A stretch of DNA of 64,000 nucleotides. It comes from Pterobdella sp. o SKG-2022 (lineage: Eukaryota > Annelida > Clitellata > Hirudinida > Piscicolidae). Shown here in pieces: positions 1-12,599 of this stretch (position 1 is its first letter; each line of letters starts with the position of its first letter). A program made the translations under genes and the position numbers. Location: positions 2,925,908-2,989,907 of the forward strand of contig OZ038324.1 of NCBI GenBank assembly GCA_964035795.1, in the 5' to 3' direction. The notes under the pieces were generated by a model. It saw only the letters and a list, made by a program, of their open reading frames with translations. It was not told the origin of the DNA and ran no database searches.

Positions 1-1100
1 TAAAAATTATTTTTAAAGCATCTGTGAATCAAAAGAGCTTTATGAATGTGCTCTAAAAAAACATCATATTTCTAAATAGGCATTTCAATACACAAAGCTT
101 TCACAAAAACATCATCATCGGGTTTAAAAACCAAAAAAAATTCACAAGTGGTTTTAAGACCTGAATTCAACTAAAAATCTTTAAAAACAATAATGGTGAG
201 GGCTTTTTAGAAGCATTGGACACAAAAACACATCGGGTCATTAATTGATCTGCCCTCATCCCGTTATTTACATTAGAAAACTCTGATTGAATTCTCGACG
301 AAGCTTATAGTTTAGAGTTGTGTTGATATTGCATTAAATTACATAGTTAATAACAAAGCAGAGTTTAAATATAATGATTTATATAATAAATATTGTTTAA
401 AAACCAACACTAAATTAAAAAAATCTTTGGCTCAACATATAATTTGTTGTAAAAATGCCAAAGTATTTCGATAACTTGATATGACTAATACTAACAACGA
501 ATTCCATTAGTTTAAGCTATTATTAAATACTGATAATTTGTGATCAGATGCTATTATGGCATGAAACATCATTGTAATAATCAATTGAAATTACACGCAC
601 GTATCAATGGGCCTTCCTTCCTTATAATTATCTATGCTACATGAGTTTTAAACTTTTGTATGAGGTAGGAAATGGTGTCAGAATTTTCGATAACGCGGTA
701 ATGAAACAGTAAGATTTTAATCTAAATTACCTTTTAAGATTTGGTTTATTTCTGGATGGACGGATTTATATCAAATCAATTTTTAAACGTTCAAACCAAT
801 TAGACTGGATTGCACAACTTATTCTTGGCAAACAGTTATAAACAACGTCATGCTATGCATATATACCTCATTGAAGCTATAGCACACAGCTGTCATGCGC
901 ATCCTTCAAAATACTTCGATTTCACTAAAAAAACATTAGTTTTTTAGGATTTAAGTATGCAAATTTATATAACATTACACACCCATTATTGCTGATATGA
1001 ATATAAAAATATTTGATGTTCAAATAGTTTGGAGCTGTTTAGGATCATCATGTTGTGTCATGTCTCTATGGTGTAAGTGCAGGTTAATTATAGAGTTTAC
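1..1100. other. AT-rich sequence without assignable gene
   Basis: No conserved coding exon was recognised. The minus-strand gene fragment at 1101-1957 may continue into this stretch, but no phase-consistent next exon could be found by eye. Confidence 0.4.
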
Positions 1101-1957
1101 TTTTAAATTTCGCATTTGATAGTGTTTTATTGAGTGGTGTAGGATTAAATGAAAAGCGAATAGGGATGTTTTAGAAACGTTAGAAAGCTCAAAAATAATA
1201 GTTATGAGATTATTAAGTAAGAATAGGATCAGAAGATGAACTAAAAAAGTAAAACTGAAAAATTTCATGAATAATTGAATAAAAAAATAAAATTAAATAG
1301 ATAAAATTTTGAACATTTAAATTATAAAAAACCAACCTTTCAATATGAATCTAATCCCACAAATAAATAACAAACCACGTACCAACTGCACCTGTATAAC
1401 CAAAGATCACAAATAACTTAAATCTTTTTCAACTTATGTGTATACCCGATAGTAACGATTTAAATTTGAAAATTTATTTTTTCGATAAAACACGTCATTA
1501 CCGAAATAAGTTCAAAAGCTTTTGATTTTTTTCATGAGAACTTTGTTTCATCGAATGAAAAGAAGTGATTCCAAGAATTTGGTTGAACAAAAATAAAAAA
1601 AAAATCAGCTGAATCATAAAAAATCTATTAATATTTAAAATAAAAATTACTTTAAGACACATTATCACAACTATTTGGAGAAATAATTCTATAAAAGCCG
1701 ATGATCGGACACCAGCGATCAAGAAAGCTATTATGGGTACGAGGCTTGTAAAGATCATAGTTGAAAATTTTAAGATTAAAGTTGCAAAAAATGAATGTTT
1801 GAAGTTATGTTTGAAAGTTGCTCACAAAAACGCTGCCATGCATTGTGAAGTTGCTAGAGGTTTTAGACCTTTAGAAATGCTTCCAAATGTGCGCTTTTTT
1901 GGGTTCTTTTTCAAGTTCCAAAGGAAAAGAAAGTTCTCTAATTTCGTATGCAATAAT
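1101..1957 (-). CDS. Partial gene for an unrecognised multi-pass membrane protein
   Basis: Four minus-strand open stretches join with canonical splice sites and matching phases: 1957-1826, 1744-1651, about 1385-1337 (acceptor possibly at 1391) and 1240-1101. The inferred peptide has a basic segment (KKNPKKRTFGSISKG), then hydrophobic helices (FFLVPIIAFLIAG, GLLFICGIRFI, HLLILFLLNNLITIIF), so it would be an integral membrane protein. No start codon or stop was placed: the first exon may lie between 1957 and the SLC22 stop at 2115, and the 3' part should lie below 1101. I do not recognise the family; a seven-helix receptor or a carrier are both possible. AT-rich DNA readily gives hydrophobic ORFs, so the main support is agreement of phase at three successive junctions. 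Confidence 0.3.
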
Positions 1958-2114
1958 CTAAAAAATAATAAGAAAATTTAATTTTTCTTTCCAGGCTTAT
2001 TGACAGATGATCCTTAGAACGAAGTCACTTTATGTTTTTGCAAACATATATCTGCAAATAACAAAAGTTTTACAATTATAAACGCATAATATTAAAAATT
2101 TAAATGATTCTCTT

Positions 2115-5100
2115 TCAAGTTGAGCATAATTGAATAGAATAATTATCAAAGGTTAATAAAACCCAACTTCTGCATCTGAAAGCTCCAAGTTTTCGATGCT
2201 GTTTCATTTCTTCCACAGTATCACATAGAGGGCGGCCTTTTGTTTCTGGAAGTAAAAGGCATAATACTCCCGTCACCATAGATGTCGCTGCAAACACAAT
2301 TGGTGGCACGAATTTTGGCTGCAAAAATTAAGTTTAATGTAGAAATGTTAGAATTAAATGAAAGAAATTTTAATTGTTTAAAATGAAATATGAAGTATTG
2401 AAGTTTATAAGATTGGTTTAAAAAATTGAAGGTTGTCGGGAACACAAATCAAATAATTTTAATCTTTTGTCATTTTATAACATTAAATTCAATTTATATT
2501 TTTTTATTTTTGTTAACATGCAATAATTAAAATAGGTATAAATTTGCAGCTCAATTTAAGTTTTTAGATGCTAGGATACAGATTTTTATTAGGAAATTCT
2601 TGTGCTTAAAGATCAATCTCAGAAAGCTCTTGACTACCGAATAACGAAAAAATATCGCATCAATCGGTGTAAATTATTTTTAAGAGATTCAAGGAATACA
2701 ATGAAGAGGTGCAAGTTTTGGGAAGTCATAAGCAAGAAGTGATTTGCAAATATGGTAGTTACAGTATAATTCAAAATTGACCTCATTATAATATTAATTT
2801 AAATAATGGAAAAAATGCTATAAATAACTGAAATACTCACAAGCAAATTGAACTGGGGGGCAAGGATGTTGGCGATGTTGTTGAAAAGAATGCAGAAGAA
2901 GAAGCCACTGCCTCTCGCCTCCGTAGGAAACATTTCACTAGAGAAACATGTCAGAACTGACATCAGACTTGTCGCTAACATCTTTCCCACCATTGCCATT
3001 CCTATCTCCAATGCTAAAAGTCCTTTTGTATAATTTTGTATAAATCCATTAATATTATTCATATCATGAATCTTTTTAATAAATTAGAAACAAATGAACA
3101 AAAAGTATCAAGTTCACCTGTTTTACTTATGGGGAAGAGAGTGAAAAGACAAAGAGAGGCAAGGATAAACAAAGCACTCACAGCAGTCTTTCTAGGAACA
3201 TAAGCTATGCCCAACTGGGCTATCACATAGCCAGGAATTTCAACCACACCTATGAGAGTAAAAAACATAGATATGAAGTAACAGCTATGAATGTGAAACA
3301 ATAAGTTTGTTATAACCATAAGTTATAGAACAAATAATTAGTGAAAAATAGAAAAATAATGTACAAAACAGTTGAACCAGAAATAAAGAAGTTTAAATGT
3401 GGGTTTTGGGACATTGTGGGAACATACAGAGCCAGTCCGAAGTACAAGAGAGAATTCGTGAACCTTTTTAAATGAAATATTTATTTCAACTGTTCATTGT
3501 ATGAATGTTATCAATATGAGTAATTATATAATTATTTTGTTGAAAGTTCCATATGGATGTTACCAAGCGAGGCACAGTATTGAGCTTATAATGACGAGCG
3601 TTTTGGATGCGAGCAAAGTGAAAATTGACACGTTTTCATTTTGGCTTTCCTGTTTTTAACATTGGATGAAGTAACTTTTAAAAAAATTTTAGAATATCTT
3701 TGTATACATACTCCGATATCAACGGTTGTGTGTTCAGCCAAAGAGTGTTTGTTAGATTTGGCAATGCTTTTCATGATTCTAAAAGCTTTGCGATCATTGC
3801 CTTTGGAGTATAACCACCTGGGTGACTCTTTTATGAAGCTTGAAAAAAATTATTTGAATTATTTTTATTTAAAAAAAATTTCAAATTCAATATTACAAAA
3901 ATTAAAAGCAAACAACATAAAACACACTTTGACACAATCTGAGATAGACTTGTTTAAACTACATAATGATACTAACACAAGCAAGAACAGACAAGCGAAA
4001 GAAATTATGCTGATGCTCATTTGAAGGGTGGACCAACTACGTACGAAGAATGCAACCAATGGTACGATGAGGTTGCCCAGGGTCCAGAAGTAGTTGTAGG
4101 CAGTCAAGAGATGACCTCTGTACTTCACACCAGATATCTCAACAACTGTTTGATATTTTTACTACTTAATGTTTGATTTGTTATATAGTTTTTATGCCAA
4201 CTTGCTGTAGGTCCTATGGTGTAGGCAGACACGGCATGAATTCCGATGAAGAATTGCAAAATGCAGAAAGAATAATAATTGGGTGCAAAAGCAGAGCCCA
4301 AAGAGAAAAATGACAAAGCTAGCATTGAATACATAAAAGGATACATTCTGCCGAACCTGGAGTGGTTTTAAAATTATTTTGATTCTATAAAAAATTTTGA
4401 AATAATATTTTCAATTATAATTTGAATAATTTTTTCGATTTTATGAATTGCTTAATGATTCCACCTATCGATGACATATCCCCAGAACAAGGCCCCCACA
4501 GCCTCTCCCACGCCCACAATAGAGTATGGAAGGTATGCCTTCCATCTATCGTTGCACACCAAATCCCACTGAAAAAATATAAGTCAATCAAAAATGAAAA
4601 TAGTCACTTGATTCATTTAATATAAGTTATTAATTCAAACCTCAGTTACAATAGTATTCTTGTAGGGGTACGGATCGTATTTATATCCATACATGCACTC
4701 AACCACTTCCGTTTGATTATCAAAAGGGTTCTTGATCCAATCTTGCACTGTCTGCAAGGTCCAGTTAGAATAATCTCTGTGGTACATGTGGCATTCACCT
4801 AGGCCCCCTACTGATATGTTCTTGACCAACTCACTGCTCAAGTTCAAATGGGCCAAACCTTGATCAAAAATTATGTTCTAAAAGTTAAAAACTAAAATTC
4901 TAATACAAGTTGAAAACTGAAAAAAAAATTTTGTTAGAATAAATATCATGAACCTTGAGATGCTCACCTGTTTCCTTGCAATTATGACTTGTATGAGTTC
5001 CCGCCACAAATACGAACGTCATCACTATCAGCACTTCCACAAATAAACCCATTGAATAAGCCACAAATATGGAAAACTGCCTTGGTCCAAACTCACCAAT

Positions 5101-5244
5101 TTTTGTCATTAATTCCTCATAAGTCACTTTTTCATTCAATTCTTCATTTTCGTATTTTTGGTCTTTGTCTTCATTATTCAAGTATGCTAATGGTGGGACT
5201 TTATCTGTAACATCGTTTTGGAATGCCTTGTTTGATGCGGCCAT
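2115..5244 (-). CDS. SLC22-family organic cation/carnitine-type transporter, 11 exons
   Basis: Plasma-membrane solute carrier of the major facilitator superfamily. Exons read as 5244-4968, 4858-4641, 4568-4465, 4356-4202, 4145-3989, 3838-3712, 3649-3564, 3463-3378, 3249-3118, 3022-2841 and 2318-2115; all phases agree and give 575 residues, normal for the family. Start ATG at 5244 sits in a good context (aaaATGGCC). Seen: a long first extracellular loop with Cys residues and N-glycosylation sequons (NLSS, NISV, NWTL, NQTE), the family signature EWDLVCNDRW at its end, DRWRFGRM after helix 2, ESPRWLYSKG after helix 6, FISGVVEIPG in helix 8, and ETKGRPLCDTVEEM after helix 12. The loop pattern ending TIVTEWDLVC is closest to the OCT/OCTN branch, but the substrate cannot be read. 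The fifth exon's donor (3989) is the least certain and makes the helix 5-6 loop about four residues short. The promoter lies head to head with the gene starting at 5734. Confidence 0.9.
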
Positions 5245-5733
5245 TTTCTTTTCCAAATATCAACTTTCAAAAATTATAATCAAGTCCATCAACAGCATTT
5301 AATTAAATGCGGCTTTTAATCGCACGTGATTTTTAAGCTAATAAAAAATTAAGAAGATTCAACATAAAAATTTATAGTAAAGTTCAAAATTCCATATTGA
5401 AATTGAACAAGTTCATTATTTATGCTTAAAAGTCTTGAGTAAACTTTTGATTCAAATAGACTGCAATTTACACTTAAATACAATTCAAAATATCTCAAGA
5501 GGTGATCGAAAGGCTGCAATACTTATATCTAGCGATAAATATAAATGTTCAAATGGAGAAAAAAAATAATGTTAATTTTAAAAGTTCTTTAAAATGTAAT
5601 GACGAAAATTTGCAGCGTCATTCCGTCAACAAAACAACACCACAAAACAAATAGTAACATCCACTATAGTATAAGGCATTATGATATCTAACTCATGAGA
5701 ATTGCAGAAAAACATAGACAAAAATTACACACT
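5245..5733. promoter_or_regulatory. Divergent intergenic region, probable shared promoter
   Basis: About 490 bp separates the start codons of the leftward SLC22 gene and the rightward gene at 5734. It is AT-rich with no coding exon. Shared promoter function is inferred from geometry only; no motif was identified with confidence. Confidence 0.4.
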
Positions 5734-7453
5734 ATGACGGATTTATTGATGAGCTTTAGAGCCCCCTTAGACTCCAAAAACTTCTGGACCGAAGATATTC
5801 GTAATGGAACATGGATTGATGATTGTATAAAAAAAACAGACAACCACGAAAGTTAGTTTATTATTTTTATTTTTTTTTATTTAAAAAATTTTTGTTTTTC
5901 GCATTTTTTCTAGTACTTAGTAGTAATTAAATGTACTTAGGTATCCAACTTTTTTTAATTACTTCAACATCATTTGGCAGACAAGCCTCCTATTTCAAAA
6001 ACAAACTTGAAACAACGCAAAGTACTTTTATTATTTTTGGTTTTAAACATCTTGTTTGCTCGTTCTCTTGATTTTAATTCAATGAAATTATTTTTTGCAG
6101 CAAGAGAAGTTTGATCTTTCTCTTTCTGCAAAGCTAGAAAAAAAGTAAATTTTCGAATATATATAAAATACTATTCAAAATATTCAAAATATATTTATTG
6201 CTTTAGAATAATTATTAAATTTTAAATTTTGAATGGAATGTAATTATAACATGTATAATTAATAATTGTTCAGATTGAGTTATACAGAAATGAACTACGG
6301 AAAGGCATCTCAACCAAACCAGCTTAGCCGTCGACCTTCCGTTTCCTCAATCAGCAGTGGCTGTCTCATTTCAAATGAAAAATGTGAAAATCTGATTTAC
6401 AATATTTCTACAATCAATGAATCACAACCTACGGGTAAAACGAAAGACAAAAAATCTTATGATAAAATCATTGCTGGAAATAACCAAAACAACAACTTTG
6501 GAGAAAATTTCAATAGCTCCAACCCAACCACTTTTCTCAGCACTAGTGAAATGGGTAGCTCAGATGAAGAAATAAAAACAAAAACTAAAAAAAGTAATAC
6601 TGGGAGAAATAATTTCCGGCGTTTGTCATCTGCTCTCTTGAAAAAGCCGCAAATGTACAGAGAAAAATTCGATTCAATAGCTAATCTTAGTAGTATTAAA
6701 GCTGGTCATAATAATGTTGAGAAAGGCGTAAGTTTTACAGAAAAAAAAAGAAACACCTCCAAAAAGAGAGGTAGAAATAATAATAATGAAGAAGAAGACG
6801 AAGAAGAAGACCCTGTAACAATTGCAGAACTGAAAACAGAAAAAATAGCTGAAGAAGAAGAAGAAGATGAAGATGCAGAAATAAGACAAAAAGAAGAAAA
6901 AGCACAAGAAGAGGAAGAAGAGAAAAAGGGGGAAGAGCCAGACCCTATGGACCTAGAGTACCTCAAGTCTTTAGTGGGAGGTGATACAGCTAGGCCCGTA
7001 GAACTAAAGCATTATAACAGCACTGAATTTATTAGTCAAATAGTGAAAATGAGAGGTGGGTGGAGATTCAACATTTCTTTTTCAGCAATGGAGATTGCAG
7101 GAAATGAAGATCAAGTTGAAGAAGCTACGGCTGCTGAACAAATGAAACAAGTAACATCAGAAGAGAAAAACAGAGAAAAGAAGCTGAAAGAAGAAATAAA
7201 AAAAAATAAAAACCAAGCAGAGTTTTGTAAAGGAAAAATCTTGAACACTTTCAATAGATTTGTAGAAAAGTGGGGTGATGAAAAATCCAAGTTCCCAGAA
7301 GATGAAGATGAGGATGACTTTGCAAACGAAGCAAACGAAAATTGCATTGCTAAGAGACGAAAAGTGCGTTTTTCTCGTTACAACAGCGTGGCGAAGAAAT
7401 TCGGTGAATGCGACATTAGTCTATACTATTCTCCTCGTCGCTGCCAAATGTGA
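5734..7453 (+). CDS. Unrecognised 460-residue acidic, low-complexity protein, 4 exons
   Basis: Exons read as 5734-5851, 5981-6021, 6101-6144 and 6274-7453, each bounded by AG..GT and with agreeing phases (1, 0, 2), giving one 460-residue frame. The N-terminus begins MTDLLMSFRAPLDSKNFW. The middle is Ser-rich with basic/Ser motifs (SRRPSVSSISSG, FRRLSSALLKK) that look like kinase targets. Residues around 240-295 are a long Glu/Lys-rich stretch, probably helical or disordered. A less biased block follows (PDPMDLEYLKSLVGG to MRGGWRFNISFSAMEIAG), and the C-terminus is basic (RYNSVAKKFG to YYSPRRCQM). No signal peptide or membrane helix is visible, so it is probably nuclear or cytoplasmic. An AATAAA follows at 7568-7573. 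I do not recognise the family. The large last exon alone is an open frame of about 390 codons, so its coding status is firm; the three short upstream exons are inferred. Confidence 0.6.
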
Positions 7454-7842
7454 GACTAGTGGTCAACATCAACCGGATTTAAAACTTTCAATTCAGAATC
7501 TTTTGTTGACATTTTGCATTAAATTCTAAAATATAAAAAAATAGAGCAACTTGAAAATTTCTAGTTAAATAAACTTATGAAATGCAATTTAGAGTCTGAT
7601 TATAGTTTACTTTTTCGCAAACATGTCACGTCATTCTTTTTGAAAACAACAGAAAGCAAAAACAGAAACAAATTTTAAATAATAAAGAAGTAAAACTCAA
7701 TCTATTTTCTATTTTTTTTGTTAATTTCTTAATAATTAACATCAGATGAAAAAACAATCAAGACAATCAAAACCAAATAACGACCTAACATAAATTATAA
7801 GGCGAAGTTTTCAAATATTTAACAAATAACCAAAAGAAAAAC
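7454..7842 (+). other. 3' flank of upstream gene and 5' flank of next ORF
   Basis: Contains AATAAA signals at 7568-7573 and near 7680. Otherwise AT-rich with nothing else recognised. Confidence 0.4.
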
Positions 7843-8082
7843 ATGAGCGAAGAAAAAAAAAGCAACAAGAACCGAGGGGGAGACAAGAGAAACATATCAG
7901 CAAGCAACAACGAGTCGGTCAGCAGAAGCAATGGCCTGGTGGACGAAAAAGACAGCAACGAGCATCCTTCTGGACTGACCTTCCAACAATACAGAGACAT
8001 GTTCCTCAAACATTCTGACGCTAACAACATTAAGAAGCCGAAGTTTGGTGCTAATGGGGTTGATTATTTGAGGAAACTTTGA
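7843..8082 (+). CDS. Small unrecognised hydrophilic protein, 79 residues
   Basis: Intact ORF starting MSEEKKSNKNRGGDKR with a favourable A at -3. The first 40 residues are charged and Ser/Asn-rich. The C-terminal half is less biased (GLTFQQYRDMFLKHSD, then KPKFGANGVDYLRKL) and could be a short folded or binding segment. No signal peptide or membrane helix. AATAAA follows at 8271-8276. It lies on the same strand as the charged genes on either side. It could be a single-exon gene or one exon of a longer one. Family not recognised. Confidence 0.45.
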   Translation: MSEEKKSNKNRGGDKRNISASNNESVSRSNGLVDEKDSNEHPSGLTFQQYRDMFLKHSDANNIKKPKFGANGVDYLRKL

Positions 8083-8622
8083 TACTAAGATGAAACTTGT
8101 TTTTGTCATTTCTACAAACATTCCTTGTTTATAAATGTCGTTCACTCTTCGTCATCTCGATTGAAATTTTATTTTACGGTTTTATAGTGCCATTAAAAGC
8201 ATGCATTTTGCACAGAAATACTATTGTCATGTTTATCATTTAAAAAGATGTTGCTCTATTTATATTTAAAAATAAAAAATTAACTTTTAAGTTTTTTCAT
8301 GAGACTTACGTCATGATATAGAAAAAAAAAAAAAAAACAAGCAAAATAAATTTTTAACAAAAAAACAAAAAAACAAAAATGGAAAGTGGGTATAAATGTT
8401 ACATAATTGTTTCATGGATTTAATACATTCAAATGCTTGCAGCCAACGTGACACTCGAGCAGTACATAGAAATAGTTCAGGTTAGGTGCCTAATTGGGCA
8501 TAATACTCCTCGTTATTAGGCATTCTATTTGTAGTTATATATATAATTTTTTTCAGAACTGTTTAAAAAAGATTCATAACAAAAAGAGGTATAACTATTA
8601 TAAACTCGAATAGATTATTGAA
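8083..8622 (+). other. Intergenic, A-rich
   Basis: Contains a poly(A) run near 8321-8337 and AATAAA at 8271-8276 downstream of the small ORF. No further gene recognised. Confidence 0.4.
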
Positions 8623-8982
8623 ATGACCGACACACCTTCAAACTACAGATTGGGAGACAACAATACAACAACCCACTCAGACCTGCAATACCTGGGTTCT
8701 TCGAGAGCTCGGTTCAGTGAATACGACCCAGCTGCAATCTTTAATTGTGGTAATGAACAAAAAGCTTGCAAGCCTTTGTACCAAAATTTTTTGGCTTGTT
8801 GTGAGAAGGATGAAAAGAAAAAGGAAGAAAGTAAAAAAGTGGAAGAAGAACGAAAAGCAACACAAGCCTCCGCGAAATCAAGGAAGAGCTCGACTAAGTC
8901 TACTGACAACGAGGAACAAGCTGGAGATGCGGGAGATGAAGAAGTACAGGAAGATGAAGAAGGGGAAGATGAAGATGATTAA
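8623..8982 (+). CDS. Small unrecognised Cys-containing protein with acidic tail, 119 residues
   Basis: Intact ORF beginning MTDTPSNYRLGDNN. Residues about 42-61 hold four Cys in FNCGNEQKACKPLYQNFLACC, a spacing faintly like a CHCH-type helix pair but not matching the CX9C rule. The second half is Lys/Glu-rich and ends in a run of Asp/Glu (GEDEDD). No signal peptide or membrane helix. AATAAA at 9053-9058, about 70 bp past the stop, supports a real transcript end. Third in a row of plus-strand charged proteins (5734, 7843, 8623). Not recognised; upstream non-coding exons cannot be excluded. Confidence 0.5.
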   Translation: MTDTPSNYRLGDNNTTTHSDLQYLGSSRARFSEYDPAAIFNCGNEQKACKPLYQNFLACCEKDEKKKEESKKVEEERKATQASAKSRKSSTKSTDNEEQAGDAGDEEVQEDEEGEDEDD

Positions 8983-11900
8983 TAAAGAGCTTGATATGAT
9001 TAGGTAAAAGCTTAACTGTTGATTTGTTGAGTGGAGTTCATTTTGGTGGTTCAATAAAAAAAGTCACATTGTCGATACTCGCTTTTAAACAATAGAAAAT
9101 ATAACCAAAAAATCCGACATATTTAGTGTTCCTACTTTTCAAAAATTTTTTTCAGAGTTATTTAAAAGTTTTCATTTTTCAAAACTAAAGCATTTACAAG
9201 CGAAGCAACTTCATATGTGAATAGAACATAATTTTTAAATCTCTCAAACATAAAAAGAGCCAATACTTCCAGAAAATAAAGAAAAATGAGATTAAAAATG
9301 CTTCATTAAAAAGTTCACTAGGAAGATAATGGTGGTAGTGATAATGAAGCCAGGCAAGCTGCAGGCGATAATGATAAGAGAGTTTATATGAAGAGATAAT
9401 ATAACCTTTTTAATGTTTTATCACATTACTCTTATCATATGCCACACACTTCTTAACAAGGAATACCGATCTTTTGTCGCACTTGAAAATAATATTTTTT
9501 AAATCTATTGAGTATTTGTTGAGTGAAAATAAAATTAAAAAGATTCTATTCATATTTTTTTAAATTTTGTACAAACTCTCAAAAAGGAGTAAACTTACAC
9601 ACAAACACACACAGGCAAAAAAAAAACAAACACTAACACATTCACAAACACACACAAACCTCTTGAAAAACATAGGATCGCCTAAAAGATCAATCATAAA
9701 CGTGGAAATTTATAGAGAAACAAATTTTTAAAAAATTCTGGAAAAAAAACCACATCTATTTTCCCATAACCATTGGATACATGCATCCACCTCACACACC
9801 CACCAAAAATTATTCATCATGGAATCAGATGCATCCATCAAAGTGCCGCAGAACCTCAACTACATAAATGTCAGAGCATCGTTGTATCACTAGAAACCAT
9901 TTTACCATGGTTCTTGGTGGTGGTGGGTGGTACGGAGGTTATGATTGGGCTTGCAACCAATTGAATAACAGCCTTTCAAGTTGAGACGCCGAGTTCTTGC
10001 GAAAATATTTATATTGAAATCATAAATGGCTGTTTATCTCGTGAATGGCCGCTTTTCTTGGTAATCTATACATTTGACAGCTTGAAAAAAAAAATTTTTT
10101 AAATAAAAGATCAAAATTAACAAAGCTCCAAAATTTTAATTACCTAAACTGATTGTTTTTGAGAAATTTGTTATATTTTTGTTTGATTGTTTTTATGAAA
10201 TTATTTGTATTAATATATTGTTTTCATTATTATAGCAATGATGATTGTTATTATTAGAATAATTTGTCCATCTCATCATTATAATATTGCTAGTCGTTAT
10301 GATGATACTGTTGCTATTATTATAGAAGTTATATTATTATGTTTTGTTTATTTTTATTATTATTTTTTATTATGATTTGTTTATTGTGATAATTTTATTC
10401 ATCCTTATAATAATTATAGCTTTTATTATTATTGTTCTTTTCATGATATTCTTTCTTACATATTATGTTTTTCTTTTCGTAATGATTATGATATTGTTTG
10501 TTATTATTGTGATATTTTTTGCTTAATTTTATGATTTTTTTTTTATTATTATGATATTATTTGCTTATTATTATGATATGGTTTGTTATTATTATGATAT
10601 TTTTTGCTTAATATTATGATTTTTTTATTATTATTATTATAATATTATTTGCTTATTATTATGATATTTTTTGCTCCTTATTATAATATTTTTCGTTATT
10701 ATTATGATATTATGGCGCTCTTGAAGTGTTTGCCAAACTAGTCGTGACTCTGTTTGTTAAGCAGGGGTGGGCAAACCGTATTTAATTAGGCATTATTATT
10801 AATTCACTTTTAAATTATTATTTCTATTATTATTTTGTAATTTATGGTACAAACATGGAAAAATTTTCATGGCTTATTAATTTTTTCAGATATTCAGTTA
10901 ATCATATTTAATAAAAATTTATAACTTATTATAAATTTCTCAAAATGACTCAGGTATTACTGATATTTTATTAAATAATACTTTTAATAATCACCAGTAT
11001 CTATTATCATTAAATAGATCATCGTGCGTCGTCTTGTATTCTTCCCCATAAATATTGTCATACCCCAAAAATTGTGATGCTTAAATCTATTGCTATACTC
11101 AAATATTTCTTTAATAAATGTATGAATTCCTCAAATTGATGTCCTACAGACAATTACTACATTAAACACACATAGATATCTCTGAAAAGCCCTACCTATT
11201 ACAAAATCTTCATGAAACTTAGTCATTTAACTGTATCTATTTCACATTTCTTTTTATACCAATTTTTAACTATATTTATTGCGCATAGCTTTTTAATGAA
11301 AGGCATTAGTCATGCTAAATTGTTGTTCACCTATTAGACCACTTTTCTTTAATGAACATTCAGTTTATTATGATATTATTTGATATATTCTTATGATGTT
11401 ATTTGATATATTATATTATTATTTAATATATTTTTATATTATTTAAAATATTATTATGTAATTAATTAATATATTATTATTTTATTCTTTTATCGCTATA
11501 ATATTTGAGCAATTTGAATGTATTCAAATATAATAAATAAATTAAAGCTGAATAGCTTGATTACTGTAATAAAATTATTTTAAATTTTTAATTTCTCAAA
11601 AAAAAATTTTTTATACACAAAAATCTTTCAACCATCAACACAAAAAAAAGTTGATCTTCATCACACTACTTTATTTCCACCCCATTTTCACCTCCAAGCT
11701 CCTCATTCTTCCAACATTATCTCCAAACAAGCTTACACTACCCTCACATCATCCAAGCTCTTCCACACCATTTTAAACCACTCCCATGCTGTACACCACC
11801 AAAATACCCCCAAACATCCATATACCGGCTCAAACACCCTCATACAACCCCGCTAATACAAGGAGCGTGTTAAAAGATAACTGATAATCGATGATCAATT

Positions 11901-12599
11901 TTGGAGATCAGCTGTAGCGACTTGAAGCAGAATTTATCAAGGTATTTTGAAACAATTATATGGGTTAATTGTCTGAGGGATAATTGAGCGATAATAGCTG
12001 GTAATTTTTTTTTCTTTGGTGGTCGTTCTGTTTATTAATAATTTATATTGGAATGATTTAAAAATAGAATTTCATTCTTTTATCAATTCTCAGTTCCTTA
12101 TCTTGTTGCATGTGTGAAGAAAAAGTTTGAGTGGCACGTTAGTCTCCGCCCACCGATTTCTTATTCGATACAGTTTTTGTTTCCATTGGGTTTTATCAAA
12201 TTACCTTCTTGTTGCGACGCTTTGCAATATTTTGTTGTTTTGAGATTAAGTTTCAGTTTAGAAATTTTTTTTAAAAAATATATTTTTAATTTTTTGATAA
12301 ATTTTAAGTAATTCAGCAAATACAATATTAGCGTGGTTTCACGCGAAGTTATCTACAAGCACCTACACACAGACAAACAAACATACACCCATATATATAA
12401 ATGAGAAATTTATATACCTTGGAAACTCAATAATATCAAATGTTGAAAGTTTCAATGTTTTGTTTTGTAAATGTGAATATTTCTTGCTCAAATTTCAGCT
12501 TTAATTATTACACTTTTCCACACTCATTAAACTACTTAATATGCAAAAGTCTTCAAATAGTTTTGAATAAATTAAATTAGTCTGTTACCTCAACCAAAG
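8983..12599. other. Long intergenic region, repeats and AT-rich DNA
   Basis: No coding exon was recognised. It holds a CA-rich stretch (9598-9660), an AT-rich minisatellite (10200-10712), TTTGATATATTAT-like repeats (11365-11490), and C-rich/A-rich sequence at 11630-11850. The last kilobase is the 5' flank of the NK4 gene and may carry its control elements, but none could be identified. Confidence 0.5.
10200..10712. repeat. AT-rich minisatellite with TTATTATTATGATAT core
   Basis: The block is built from imperfect copies of TTATTATTATGATATT, often followed by TTTTGC or TTTGC, most regular from 10505 to 10712. Copy number and unit length vary. ORFs reported across it are simple-sequence artefacts. 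Confidence 0.75.

Noticed and set aside
1733..1981. 82-codon plus-strand ORF
   Set aside because: The opposite strand offers exons with matching splice phases, and this ORF has no recognisable motif.
6674..7347. Minus-strand ORFs rich in Phe and Ser opposite the acidic gene
   Set aside because: Antisense shadows of Glu/Lys-rich codons in the 5734-7453 gene.
10344..10526. 60-codon hydrophobic ORF
   Set aside because: Lies in the AT-rich minisatellite; composition follows from ATT/TTT codons.
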